A stretch of DNA of 64,000 nt, taken from assembly GCA_024663395.1 (NCBI GenBank), contig JANFAH010000009.1, positions 744,001-808,000 of the forward strand. Direction: 5' to 3'. Both the position numbers and the translations under genes were made by a program. The first letter of the stretch is position 1. Each line of letters begins with the position of its first letter. The notes under the pieces are model-generated. The model did not search any database. It was not told the DNA's origin and saw nothing but the letters and a program-made list of their open reading frames with translations. This stretch comes from Pisolithus tinctorius (lineage: Eukaryota > Basidiomycota > Agaricomycetes > Boletales > Pisolithaceae). Below are positions 11,066 through 24,426 of the stretch, in pieces.

Positions 11066-13455
11066 TCAATTATCAGTGGCCTCCGCTACTGTCCCAGAAC
11101 GAGGAATAAACTCCAGATTTTGCACAATTACGGGCCAAACTGGAGAACGCGGTAAATACTGGCACTAGGGCGGTCAAGTAAAAGAACGAGACATGACCCA
11201 CTTTCTTCAAATCCAGGGTGCCTCCCTTTCCGAATCTGTTGCCATACCATCTGCATCCCTTCTGATGCTCGAACCTCGGCCCAGTGTTCGAGGAAGTACT
11301 TGACCTGGACTTTCCTTATATCGGGGAAGGTAGCTGAGAATGGAGAAAACACTTCGTAAGGTATATTCTCCACGCTGAGCGACTTTTGGATGTACTGCGA
11401 AGAAGACAATCACATTTCTATGAGAGATACAGAGAAAAGGGTTGAACCTGAGACGCCCGCTCTTTTAGCTCAAGAAGGCCTAGTTCTATACATACGAGGC
11501 AATTAAGAAAACTTCGAAGTAGAGACTGCTGGCATGGAGGACGTACTATCGGCCAGACGATAAACAGCCTTGGCGGAACACGGCGCGGGCTGCGTAGGAT
11601 GGTTCTGTTGCCATCTCTTGATCCATTCGCGTCTGGTCGTTGGGTTTTCGACATGAACGGGCACCTTTTGGTTGTCCACAAGGCTGGATTGACTCTCGGA
11701 TGCTCCCTGAGCAGATGTGGTGGCTCCTCGCTTCTGTTGTAAGGGGAACGCGATAAAGGAAGATGAAAATGGTGCGAAGACAATGACGTCAGTGTATAGC
11801 TAAATGTACCAGATGAGATCCTATACATGTGTTCAGTAGACGCATCTTACATAGTAGAGCACGGCTTTGTACGTCGCATACGCGACGTCCTTTGTGACCA
11901 CACGTATCTTCTTTGGTCCCTGAACCTCGACCGTTTCGGGTCGGGTAGCAGGCTGAGCTTGCTCTGGCACACATTTAAGCGAAGCGTCTGTACTCTTCGG
12001 CGAAGAAGGGTGAGAGGCTTTGGCTTGGATGTTAGGATCTTCCTCTCCAGGGGCCGCGTCGCTGGATCTAATACTCCCGGAAGTGTTCGAGTCTGCAACT
12101 GACTCGAGGACACTTGGCACACGAGTGGAAGTGGGCGAGCCAGAGACGTATTCTGTCTCCGTCTCCGTCGAGCCATCAAAGCTAGGTTCTTCTGAGAAAT
12201 CGGTGACAAAATCCTCGTCCTCGTCATCCGAATCGTTGTATTGATACGAATAGGTGACATCGGATGCGATGTCCATGTCCTCTGTGTCTATCTGAGACTG
12301 CCGGAGGTCATCGTCTGCTGAGGCCTCCGAAAAACCAGACCTAAACACTGTGTGGGTTCAGTAAGGGCGAGATGCAGACGATGGATAGCTTTCGCACTGG
12401 ATTCGAAATAATCCGCACGCTCCAAGATCCTCCTGTTGGCGTATATCCTTCGGACCTCTTTTGATCTCCCTCTCCTAGGCAAGATAAACTCTACATCCGA
12501 GTATAGAGGATCGTCAAGTAATCCTCCCACTCGTTCCAGATAATCTTTTGGGACGAGCTGCACGGGGACTGAAGGGGACGGTACCGGTGCTTGAGGAGAC
12601 GATGTGATAGTGCACACGATTAAGAGGGCATCAGCTTCCTTCACACTGTGTGAATTGTAATAGATGTGATCTCGTTTTGCAAATTGTGCCCTATGAATGG
12701 AATAGTCTTGAGACCGACATATGAGCCCAGAGTAGCCTACCATCCCCAATTTGCCGTCTGTAACATTGCAGTGAGTTAGCGCGTTTTACGGTGAACTTGG
12801 GATCACCTGCCTTTGACGAAAAAGAGTGGTTTTGTGCTTCCTTTGCGTTAAAAAGTACGGTCTTCCCAACACTGGACATGAAAACGGGGACCCCCTGAGG
12901 ACCAATCACTAGGACCACAAAGACTACGACTGACTTTCGTAATTCGAAGGTGAATTTGTATACTCCTTCACGAACCCATCTTTTGGGAAAACGGGCATAA
13001 GCGAGGAAACCATCGATGGGAAGAGAAGGAACATACTTGCCGTCGAGTGCCTTATCTTTCTCTTCTGCGTTAGGCTAGGGAGACATCAATAGGACGCCCA
13101 CCATAGAACGAGGGAACCTGGGGGACGTACTTCGCAAGAAAGATACAAGCTTACAAACGCCCCGTTTTCTGTGCCGGAGTTTGCGTAGAAAAGGATCTAC
13201 TCGGATGCGAACCTATTTGGATCCGCTGATCTCGCAGGAATCCAGAGGCATACCTGCCACCTGCCGCCTCCAAACTTGCCTGACTTCGTTACCTTTGACT
13301 TGGACTCGCCTTTGCTGTTTTCGCGGTGTCAACGCCGTCTACATCCACGAAGCCAAGCCAGCATAGACGGACCTCGAATCGAATAGACTCTTGAGTCCCC
13401 GAAGGACCCACTCGAACGTAATCGAGGTACTCTCTTGCATGTCAATCTTCTCCAT
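11066..13455 (-). CDS. MATH-BTB domain protein
   Basis: About 547 residues in 14 exons: 13455-13373, 13314-13254, 13196-13131, 13074-13037, 12979-12935, 12871-12811, 12757-12741, 12690-12398, 12347-11851, 11799-11665, 11589-11547, 11485-11448, 11394-11202, 11139-11066. All phases close. The N-terminal MATH fold (residues about 5-160) shows ITFEWVLRGLKSLFDSS, VYKFTFELRNVGKTVLFN and SSKTANWGWAQFAKRD. A split BTB/POZ domain starts at LLDDPLYSDVEFILPRR (ANRRILERADYFESMF), is interrupted by an acidic low-complexity insert of about 130 residues, and resumes at ATYKAVLYYLYTDVIVF. A BACK-like tail has RLADKLGLLELKERA. MATH-BTB proteins are typically Cullin-3 substrate adaptors; its substrate is unknown. 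Intron 6 fits only with a GC donor, and exon 7 is just 17 bases. Confidence 0.87.
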
Positions 13456-14309
13456 GGGTGAAATCCGTTCAACTGCTGTAGTAGTGGGAGGAGGACACGA
13501 CTGGAATATATAGTCCCAGTGCCAGGATCACCTTGAGGGTGGTAAGATCAGGATGGTCGGGTTGTGGGTCACTGAGGGTGCCGCTGCATCATGCGTGAAG
13601 ACGTGTTGTTTGCATCGCCCCTGACCACATATGTGACTGATCAGACACAAATCCACAGCTGGCCGGCCAACAGCAACCAGCTTCGTTCCGAACATCCCGG
13701 TTTCTTCACTGTGGAACTACCGTGGATCAGTCTAGGCACACGCTACGCAAACTCCAAGCACTGTCTGAGAGACTACAAGTAGGCTGTGCGTGTGGTACAT
13801 CCAGCTTTCCGCAGCCCTGTATTGCAGTGCAGTCACTGCACAGACCATCGAAGGACTTGGTGGTTGGGATGGCCTGAGCCGTCAAAAGACCTCGTGGTAG
13901 ATACAAGTTACAGCGCCAGTTGTCCTGAGGGGTATTCTGTAGTCACGTGCTGCCTGCCCCCTCGTAAATATCCTGGTCCGCGCAGTCAGACACACCGAAG
14001 TGTTGTACTCGGACTCGCACGGACCTGCAGTCCTCCAGGACTGGTCCGGCCAGCAGCTCTCCTTCTACCCCTGACCCGTACCTGGGAAGCCCCCGACCGT
14101 CATTTGCACGTACTTCTGTTGCCATCAGGTCTGTTCCGGCTGCATCCTTGCTTGCAGTTAATGAAAATCGAGCGCTTATTGGAGAATAGTTGTGCCGGAG
14201 CATCTCTAACCACCAAAGTTCAAGAAACGCCGACGACCCTACTGCTCCTTTATTTCCTAAGCCCGCATTCCTGTGGTTCCGGCTTCACTCATCCCCGGCT
14301 CTCTGAGAA
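13456..14309. other. intergenic between divergent MATH-BTB and Rsp5-like genes
   Basis: No coding exon is supported. The open frames here are Pro/Arg-rich and match no family. It presumably carries both promoters. Confidence 0.45.
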
Positions 14310-17030
14310 ATGTCGTCCGAGGACACCAGCCATTTAGTTAGAATCACTGGTAATGGCGTGGTTCCGTTGCCTTAAATGTACGAACACCTCTGATGGTCGA
14401 CACACCCAGTTCTTGCTGCAAGTTCCCTTGTCAAGAGAGAAGTGTTCAGCCAGCCCGATCCTTTCGCAGTCGTGTCTGTTGACGTCAATCAGACGTACAC
14501 CACTAACACGATCAAACGTACGCTTATTCCTACGTGGAATCAGCATTTTGATATGTAAGATTCCTTGCTTCTCATCCCAGTTGCACCTATACCTTAACTT
14601 TTGGCCCCTTCTATTCACAGTACCATCAAACGGAGCTCCACTATCACCATCCAAGTCTTCGACCAACGCAGGTTCAAGAAGAGGGACCAAGGTTTTCTGG
14701 GACTAGTCCGGATTTCTGGAGACGAGGCCTTGGAATACTCCAGAAACACTCACGGTCAGTTTTGTCCTCGTCCTTTGTGCTGCCGTCTAACAGATTGTCC
14801 AGGTTTGATTAGCAAAGATTTGGCGGAAATAGAGTCTTCTTCTAGTGGTCCGCCGGTCTCTGGCAAGCTGCTCTTCTCTTTCTCACTCCCACGCACCGCT
14901 GGGGCACAACAACATAACATAGATCAAACAAACAGTTCTATTTCATCGCTACGTTTGTCCGAATCTTCGTCTTCGAATCTCCGCTCGCACAGAAGCTCGC
15001 CGTCCCTTCGAGTGGAATCATCACAGCCAAACCCCGCAACATCTATGTTAGGCACACTTCAGGGTCGTAGCTCATCGTTTTCCCCTCGGCCACAGTCTAG
15101 TAATTCCCCTTTGTCTCCACTGTCATCCACATCGCGCCTCGGCTCCCGGCAGCCATCGAATATCAATGACGTCCCACACTTGCAGGCAGTCTACGAAGAC
15201 GAGTACGGCCAGCTTCCACCTGGCTGGGAACGGCGCATCGATCTAAGCGGCAGGCCGTACTATGTAGATCATAACAGGCGTACCACTTCATGGAACCGTC
15301 CAGATCCACCGCAGCTACGGCAGCCTGCCGCAACTTCACTCCCTGCACCTCATCAGCCACAGACCTCGAGCAATTATGCAGATGTTCCTCTACCAGCAGG
15401 CTGGGAGGAGCGTCGCACCCCAGAAGGCCGACCGTACTTTGTAAATCATAACGCCAGATCGACGACGTGGAGCGACCCTCGAAGGGCTGCTACAACTACG
15501 GCTGCGACCTTACCGGAAGACAGGAATGCAAAGCTTGGGCCACTGCCCTCAGGTTGGGAAATGCGCCTTACCTCGACAAATCGGGTTTACTTTGTGGACC
15601 ACAACACTCGCACAACAACATGGGATGATCCTCGTGTGCCCACGGATCTTGACTCTAATGCTCCTCAGTACAAGCGTGATTACCGACGAAAATTGATCTA
15701 CTTCCGCAGTCAGCCCTCAATGCAAGTAAAGGACGGTAAATGCGAAATTAACGTCCGACGGAACATGATGTTGGAAGACAGCTACGCTTCCATCATGAGG
15801 TGTCGGCCTGATGATCTAAGAAAGAGGTTGGTCATCAGGTTTGAGGGTGAGGACGGATTGGATTACGGAGGCGTGTCCAGGTTCGTTGGTCTTCATTATT
15901 AGCTTTGTAGCCTGATCTGAGTCTCCCGTCGCGTTTAGAGAATGGTTCTTTTTAATTTCCCATGAAATCTTTGATCCGTCGTACGGTCTCTTCCAGTATT
16001 CGACACACGACAACTACACATTACAGATCAATTGGCTGTCTGGGATCAATCCAGACCACTTGAGCTACTTCACGTTCGTTGGCAGGATTATGGGGCTTAC
16101 CATATTCCATCGCCGTTTCCTGGATGCCTATTTCGTGCCAAGCTTCTACAAGGTGATCTTGGGCAAGAAGCCGTCACTTTCGGACCTTGAGGGAATTGAT
16201 GCAGAACTACACCGAAGCATGGTTTGGATCCTGTAAGTGCGGTCATCACGTCTATTGAGAGCGGCTCTAATCATGTGCACAAAAACTAGGAACAACGACA
16301 TTACCGACGTTCTCGAGATGACGTTCACGACGACAGAAGATCGCTTTGGCGAGATTCGAGAGGTTGAACTGAGGGCGAGAGGTGCTGACATCCACGTCAC
16401 GGAAGCTAACAAAAAGGAATACGTCGATGCCGTGGTGGAGTATCGCACGAGAACTCGGGTAAAAGCGCAGTTCGACGCATTCATGTCTGGATTCAAGGAG
16501 TTGATACCTGTGGACATGATTGATGTCTTCGATGAACGAGAACTGGAGTTCTTAATTGGTGGAGTACCGGAGATCGACACGTACGTAACGTAAGGCTATT
16601 TCAACTGACTGCCTTGCCTGACCGACGAGCGCAGTGACGACTGGATTTCGTATACGGACTACCGTGGCTACGAGAAGACGGACAAAGTCATCGGGTGGTT
16701 CTGGCAGGTAGTCCGTAGCTGGCCTGCCGAACGCAAATCGCGCTTGCTGCAGTTCGTAACAGGAACTTCGAGAGTGCCTGTAAACGGATTCAAGGATCTG
16801 CAAGGTTCAGACGGTCCACGAAGATTCACGATCGACAAGTCTGGTGATCCGTCTCAATTGCCCCGCAGTCACACATGCTTCAACAGAATCGAGCTCCCCC
16901 CTTACGAAGATTACGAAAGTCTGGAAAAGAAGCTCTTGTTTGCGATAGAGTGAGAAGGCTTGCTTAGTCTCCGGTTCATTCCCAGGCTGACACATTACGC
17001 AGGGAAACCGAAGGCTTTGGAGTAGAATGA
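14310..17030 (+). CDS. RSP5: C2-WW-HECT E3 ubiquitin ligase, Rsp5/NEDD4 type
   Basis: About 774 residues in eight exons: 14310-14349, 14410-14554, 14621-14754, 14803-15880, 15939-16232, 16290-16580, 16635-16949, 17003-17030. Domains in order: an N-terminal C2 domain ([40 protein letters not shown]); a Ser-rich linker; three WW domains near residues 243, 302 and 354, each LPxGWE...(Y/F)(V/F)(D/N)HN..T(T/S)W; and a HECT domain from about 420 ([27 protein letters not shown]). The catalytic cysteine is in [14 protein letters not shown] (about 742), and the end ETEGFGVE is typical. It attaches ubiquitin to PPxY-containing clients or to membrane cargo through arrestin adaptors. Intron 3 (14755-14802, 48 bases) is in frame, so retention would not break the protein. 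Confidence 0.95.
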
Positions 17031-17704
17031 ACCACCACCGCTATCCACTTTTTTTGTCACCTTCGAGGAATACCACTGCCTTGTACTATGCTCCTTTCTT
17101 CACGGATGTATCTATATCATCTATGCTCTCGTGCCATATACGTGACCTGCCTTTTGATGATGGACCGTGCGGTTCATTGACACACCATGTCGTTCCATCT
17201 AGGGTCATTTGATGCGCTCGTTTCGGAGACTAATCTTAATTTGAAGGTTGTTTCAGAAAATCTACAAGTGGTGGAGTGGTGGAGCCTACCGCCTGTAGCA
17301 AGTGGTATAGCGAGATGTACGTGCTGTGCAGGGCGTGCCGCCGGTGCCACAGATGTGCTCGTTACGGAATATAATCTCCCTTCGCAGACAATCAATACTG
17401 ACTTTTATCCCAAGTATTGAATGAAGCTGAAACTACGTGGTCGTACAGGTGGTCTCTGCGATCGACCCGAGCAAGTGCGTGCAGGCTTTCCAATTCATCT
17501 CCTCACTATAATCGTTTGTTTTTTGTAGTTCTGTATAATCTTCCGCATACGGATGACATATTGACGCCTTTACCAAGTTTCAAGTGGCTTCTTGGCAGAG
17601 CGATTATGGCACGTCCCATTCGAACTATCGCCTTTTGACGAATTGAGTGCATGGGGTATATACCCATGGGTGCTATGTTTGAAGTTCACATCCTTTATTT
17701 GGGC
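17031..17704. other. intergenic, no gene seen
   Basis: No recognisable coding exon. A 77-codon frame at 17187-17420 has no similarity I can name. Confidence 0.4.
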
Positions 17705-18245
17705 GTGCGCGTAGAAGACGGCTTTCAGTTGGTAAGCTTCTGCGCCGAGGAAACGTTGGGGGAGAACCTATGGACCGACAGACTCGCTACGTGCGCCTTT
17801 TTACAGACTCCATTCAGCGAGGGGAATGTGTTTCTCGATGACCCTGTGTTGCCAAAAGTGCTAGAGAGGCTCCTGCCACCTGCGTAAGCGATTTTTACAA
17901 CGTCATTGTTATTTGTCGTATAGGTAACCTGCTCATTGCGTAGCGGTGATGCTCAATTCAGAGCATACTACATGTTTGGAAATTCTTCGAACAGCCGTGA
18001 AGCGGATCTGCGAGGTGTACCAGGATTCAAGGAGACTGTCGTCTCTTGTGATCCACCCTGCCTTGTTATTGGTTGGCCATACTGCGGCTAGCTTAGCGCT
18101 CCTAGAACACGCGACATGGTCTTGGAGAAGAAGCAAGGAAGACAATTTCAACGTCGACGTGTTCAGGAGGTGGACTGTTAAGGGAGGGTCTCACATCATC
18201 CATAGAGGAAGCCGGACGTCTTATGGCACAATCGAAAGAGATGAA
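17705..18245 (+). pseudogene. AidB-like acyl-CoA dehydrogenase relic, internally deleted
   Basis: Two pieces of the fungal AidB-like acyl-CoA dehydrogenase family lie side by side. The N-terminal piece reads VRVEDGFQL, then after a good intron (GTAAGC at 17731 to TTTACAG) TPFSEGNVFLDDPVLPKVL and ERLLPPA. The C-terminal piece (17950-18243) has LLVGHTAASLALLEHATWSW and VDVFRRWTVKGG. The family is normally about 550-600 residues; here roughly 400 residues, including the flavin and catalytic core, are missing between the pieces. The expected start codon is GTG (17705) instead of ATG. It could not make an active dehydrogenase. The family assignment rests on remembered patterns at both ends, so confidence is moderate. 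Confidence 0.55.
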
Positions 18246-18347
18246 TAAGGCGATAACACATGGTGTAAAGTTGTAACTGTGATATACCTCCTGTCACCGA
18301 AGGAAGGAGATGTAGTCTCCCGACATTTTCCCCCCTAGGTAGTTGAA

Positions 18348-19171
18348 TCAGGCTGTGTTATATGGTACAATGTGACACCTGACATAGTACGGATTTGAAT
18401 GTCTGCGAGGATATCGAAGGAAAAACATACCCCAGCATGCCGCGGCCTCCCCAACCTTTCCTAGGAATGAGGTTGAGGTTTAACGTCTCTTCCTCACGGA
18501 GAACCTGCACCACCAGTTCTCGCTTCACACATCAGCCGTAAGTATAACGAAGTGCGGATGCATACGAAGGCAGAAAACCTACGTTTTCACTAACAGAGAC
18601 GAGTTCTGCGAGTCGCTGCAGCGAGGCCGCTGATGAAAAAGATGACCTTGTCAGGTGGCCAAACTTGACAATGAGATCTTCACGGTGAAGACCCTGTGTA
18701 GCGATGTCATCCAGATTACGACCCACGCTAGATAGGGAACGGCGTATCACGCACGGATTCAGCAGCAGGACTATCAGGAGCCACACCATCTACTCTGGCA
18801 AACGGCTTCGGTTTGTCCCCCTCGATGTTGCTGGGCAGTGAGGAAGCTTCTACCGACACGGACGTCGAAGGCACGAGAGCAGCCACCGAGGGATCAAATA
18901 CTTGTTCTAGCACCTTTCCAATTTCATTTGTGACATCCTTGAGGTCGTTTCTGAGCTCTATTATGCGGTGGCGTGCTCGCCGTATGGCGTAAATGTCCAG
19001 ATCCGCGCGAGGAAAGCCCTCGCGGTCGACTAAAGGCGTGGTCATGTCGGATGAATTTGCTTTGAGAACATCAGCCTGGGCATTTATTTCTGCTTCTATG
19101 GCATCTTTTTTAGCTATGAGTTGCCTTGCGCGTTCTCGAGGACTGTCTGGTGAAGGTAGCATAAGGCCCAT
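18348..19171 (-). CDS. NAS2: proteasome assembly chaperone Nas2/p27 (PSMD9)
   Basis: About 216 residues in four exons: 19171-18755, 18693-18583, 18522-18431, 18378-18348. The N-terminal helical domain (residues about 10-100) has ARQLIAKKDAIEAEINAQAD, LVDREGFPRADLDIYAIR and RHRIIELRNDLK, the Nas2_N signature. A PDZ domain follows (FARVDGVAPDSPAAESGL, VKFGHLTRSSF, LNLIPRKGWGGRGMLGCHI), ending VPYNTA. Nas2 binds the C-terminus of the Rpt5 ATPase and guides assembly of the 19S proteasome base. Length and domain order are typical, all splice phases agree, and the gene looks intact. It lies head to tail with THI4, whose stop is 121 bases upstream. Confidence 0.93.
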
Positions 19172-19292
19172 GTCTTGCGTTCACAGTAATTCTTGCAAAG
19201 ATAAGTTGCGGGAAATAGGGTCAATCATTCACGTGACTGTATCACCACAAGTACAAATACACGACTTATGTAAGCACACTTTAGTATCTTGT

Positions 19293-20417
<1,125 letters not shown>

Positions 20418-20480
20418 GGTTAACTAGTAAGCAGGTATGTGTGAATCTGCTCTCAGAGAAACTTGGAATCTCTCGAAGCC

Positions 20481-20488
20481 CTTAAATA
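20481..20488 (-). promoter_or_regulatory. TATA-like element upstream of THI4
   Basis: TATTTAAG on the minus strand, about 65 bases upstream of the THI4 start codon, is a plausible core promoter element for a highly expressed gene. Confidence 0.4.
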
Positions 20489-22652
20489 CCTCGGAAGATA
20501 TCCACACACGTCAACAATTTGTCATGGGATACGTCGATCGATCGGGCGTAAAGTCTGGCACCTCTATATGTTACCACGTTCGTGATTAACTGCTTCGCCG
20601 AAAAGTGATCATCCAGTCTCCGACATTGCACCATAGTGCGAAATTTAATACACTTCCCCTGCTTGAGTTCTCCACTATCGAATTGCTGACTGCCCTTGAC
20701 TTGCATGTCATGTGACTGAATATTTATTACTTCTGATTTTCTGTCATTTCTGTCATCTCCAGGGGGATAGGGGGAGACGAGCGGTACTGATTGCCACCTT
20801 CCGGTGGCGTCTCTTATCTGCTGATATGCAGATCTTTCTTCGAACTGGCCCTGACCATGGTTGGATGAACGATTACCATCGCATTCGCCAGCATTAGCAC
20901 AAGGCGTGGTCCTTATGCTACTTTCGCCGGACTATTCACCCTTACATCATACAAATACCTAGTACCTCACTCTGAAGAGCAGATGAGATCTTAGCTGGGA
21001 CGGTGTGACGAGTCGGCTGAATGGGTTGACCTGTTTTGGTATCGCTGAAGGAACAGGATATTAGGCTTCTCTGCAGTTACACACTAATATCGGCCGAAGA
21101 CTTTTCGAACGTGATCTCCCCATCAGCACCATCCGACACCTACGACACGTGGGGGACATTCTAACCGCATACGTCCGACACTTTGGGAGGACGGGATTCG
21201 TGCACGCCAATCTCCTTCGAATGGGAACAGGTGTCTCGCAGCCTGCGATTCTACGTCTTTAACCATTACACAATCATTTTGTCCCTGGACTTCCAGTGAA
21301 CTGCCGCTTGAGGTCGTTTAGCACTAGTCCGATTGCGGATAGACGCCCAAAAACTTGCGACTTACAGTAAATACTCACCACAAGGGTAGAGTCGGACAAG
21401 TAGTGAATACCAACGTAATCGGCAGCCCTGAATAGGGGGAACAACACCTCCGGCCACCCGTTAATGATCGTAGGTGGGTCGTCGTGCACACGGACTCAAG
21501 TTGGACCGTACACGGGCAACTCACCTCCGGCAGGATCGAGGGCCAGAGATCCACTTGTTGGGAAGTGACGGAAGCAGACACTGGACAGGTTCCTGGATCC
21601 CTGTTACTGCGCATGCACTGTACATCGTCACACATGCCGGATTCGACGTCTTCCTATGGGGTGGCCAAATTTTCTCACCGTGCTCAAGGTTTGCATTTCT
21701 GTGATGGGCCGGATAACAGCGGATAACGTGGTAGGATGTTCTCCCGTGGATTGAAGGAATCTAATTTCTGATAATGAATACGGTTCGGACCTTGCCCAAA
21801 CTGTTGCTCCAGTCCAGTCTAAGGTTGATGGGCGGCAAAATCGCCGTTAGGCGGGGCACGAACTGCAACCGACCGTTGGCCAATTCCTTGCTGCAGATCT
21901 CTGCGGGGTCAGCCCCCGCCCCCCTCCACTGCCGCAGAGCACTGAATGTTATGCGTCCAGTACAGCACTATCTAGAGTAGCCTTCAATGCTCGAGCAAAA
22001 TTACTACAGATAGAGCGCTACCGAAACGATGCTGTGCCGATAGCGATATCATTATTACAAGCATGCGGTATTAGGACACGCTCCGTCCATTGTTCCGAGC
22101 AGCTCTGCGGCGCAAGAATGGCGCATGAAAGTTGAATTATGCCCGCACACTATGCCAGTTAGTTTAGTACTAAATCCACCTGCTTCTAGGCGGCGGTGGC
22201 CATAAGTGGGGTAGATCTGGCACGAGATAACAATCGGTAAATACCACCTCCGGGATGTCACGTCGGGGCGCGCTGGCAACTTGACTGAATGGCTAATCAG
22301 TGGATCTGTCCCCCTTTCCAGGGCACCTGCATCAGACAACTTGAAACTGGGTGATGGGTGATATGGTACTGACCGGTGTGGCCGTTGACCGGCTGGTACA
22401 GAGAGATAGGAGTTGTTCGGTTGCCAGTGCCATCGCTGATATGATATTGTGCTTGACACCTGCCCGCTCTGTCTCCTCGCCTTACATGAGGAAAAGGGTC
22501 TAGGTTAGTATGTAAACACAGTGCCCTTTACCACAAGCCTGTGCTCCAACCTTGCTCCGGCAAGCTGTATTCGACCATAAAAACCCACCTAATACCACCA
22601 ACCCCACCGAATACTTTCCCTCTCTTCTGATAAATCGCACTACAACTAAAAG
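20489..22652. other. 2.2-kb gene-free stretch between THI4 and chorismate mutase
   Basis: No exon with a recognisable family was found on either strand. The longest open frame (minus, 22055-22459, 134 codons) has no domain and no intron logic. The region holds the divergent promoters of THI4 and chorismate mutase and is unusually long for this window. Confidence 0.45.
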
Positions 22653-23833
22653 ATGCTGTCTCAAAATTGCGTGCACGTAGGGGACCCTCTGTCCCTAGAA
22701 CGCATTCGATCAATCCTAATTCGCCTGGAAGATACCATCATCTTCGGACTAATAGAACGAGCGCAGTTTGCACACAATGCCAAGATGTACGTCAACGGTG
22801 GGATCCCTGAGCTTAAAGAAAAAGGCATCGAAGGCAGCTGGCTTGGATGGTTTTTGAGAGAGATCGAGACATTCCATGGTTCGCTATCTTTTCCCTTCCC
22901 TCGCCATCTCATGCCAATAAGCTGAAACGTAAAATCACTTTAAAAAAAACGCAGCCAAGGCCCGCAGATACACGAGGTACGTCCCCTATCCTCTCCCGAG
23001 ATTTTTCTTTTACATCCACGCTAATCTGCGTTTCTGCCGTGAAGTCTCGATGAATATCCATTCACATCTAACCTCCCAGAGCCTGTCCTTCCTCCTCTTG
23101 CGTTCCCAAAAATCTTGTACAAAAACAACGTCAACGTCAACCCTTCCATCCTCTCCTTCTATACCCGCTTCATCGTTCCTCGCATAACACAGCGAGCAAC
23201 CATTGCACTCTCTGCACTCAAGCGCTCCAATGGAATCGTCGGCGGAGACGAGTGCGAAGACGATGCCAACTATGGCAGTGCAGCAACTATAGATGTAGAA
23301 ATCTTGCAAGCTATCAGCAAGCGTGTGCATTATGGTGCGTACAGCACCATTTTTTGCTTTAAAAAGAATCCGTCAGCTAGGTCATTGTCTGATGGGTGTC
23401 TTGACTACAGGGAAATTCGTGGCAGAATCCAAATTTCGGGACCACCCCGCCGCGTTCGTCCCCCACATCCGTAGTCGCAACGCAGCAGAACTAGAAGAAC
23501 TGATCATGAGGCGAGACGTAGTACAGAAGCTACTCACGCGGCTCCGAAGGAAGGCCGCGACGTATGCTCAGGAATTTGGGCCTGACGGCGAGCCCATTGC
23601 TAACTCGCATTTGAATGGCAATGCAAAGGTGGACGTGGATGGCGTTGTTGAGCTGTACGAGAACTACATCATCCCTCTCACGATTGAGGTCGAGGTAGGG
23701 GCTCTTCCGGATACCTGATCGAGTGTCCGTGCGTGCTGATATGTCACCTGCTAAGGTCGACTATCTCCTTCAGAGATTGGACGGATTGAGTGAAGCGGAA
23801 GTGGAAGAGCTTATGGGGACCAAGCCAAATTGA
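22653..23833 (+). CDS. ARO7: chorismate mutase (AroQ, yeast Aro7 type)
   Basis: Converts chorismate to prephenate, the branch point to phenylalanine and tyrosine. About 299 residues: exons 22653-22878, 22955-22976, 23045-23334, 23411-23694, 23756-23833. Family landmarks: [20 protein letters not shown] near the N-terminus with the active-site Arg; an [20 protein letters not shown] stretch spanning the 22-base exon 2; [38 protein letters not shown]; and the end [15 protein letters not shown]. Length and the central regulatory-loop region resemble the eukaryotic, allosterically controlled AroQ enzymes (tryptophan activates and tyrosine inhibits in yeast). The intron 1 donor GTTCGC is atypical, but the phase fits. 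Confidence 0.95.
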
Positions 23834-24426
23834 GGTAAAGACGATCCCGCAGGCACAGCTCAATTGCTCCCTATCTGCTACTTACGATAATGTGTAATAC
23901 AGTACCGTACATATTCAACCCCGCCTGGGGTGCTGAGAGCTGATCCGGTTGTCACGAGCGTGTCATGAATTTAAGCGATTTTGATTTTAGATGTAAGCAA
24001 ACCCGGATCCATCCCATGATTCCCAAAACGAAGAAGGCAGGTTCGAGCCAAAAGAGGATGGGAAGGATGTGATAAGGGTGTTACAAGCGGCGTGTCGATA
24101 GATATGTAATAGAAAGGAGATGGGAAATGAATGATCCATACGTACTAGTAAGAATGCTGCAAGGTGGTATCACATTGACTGTGTTCGTTCTGCAGAAACA
24201 ACAACAAAAAGAGAGGCGAAAGTCAGGGGAGGGGCTAGTAGTGGGATAACAACAAAAGGGATACAAAAAACAATAGGTTGAACAAACAAGCGCGTCGGTC
24301 GGTAGGTGAAAGGGAGGATAACGCTAAATAAATGTAAGAGTATCAGGGGCACTTGGTTTTACAAACCGAGATCTGGGGGGGAAATCGATGAGTAAACCAC
24401 CCCCCCTTTTTGCGAGAGAGCAGCTA
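23834..24426. other. convergent intergenic region
   Basis: Shared 3' region of chorismate mutase (plus) and the septin-like gene (minus). It is A-rich and purine-rich on the plus strand, with no coding signal. Confidence 0.5.

Noticed and set aside
12757..12811. A frameshift making the MATH-BTB gene a pseudogene.
   Set aside because: A GC-AG intron restores the conserved family sequence exactly, and the other twelve introns close in phase.
20418..20480. CTGAGA-containing leader of THI4 as a TPP riboswitch.
   Set aside because: Only the CTGAGA hexamer is present. The second conserved half (ACCTGA...GG with its paired stems) is missing near it.
22055..22459. 134-codon minus-strand open frame upstream of chorismate mutase.
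   Set aside because: No recognisable family, no supporting splice sites and no conserved-looking motif.
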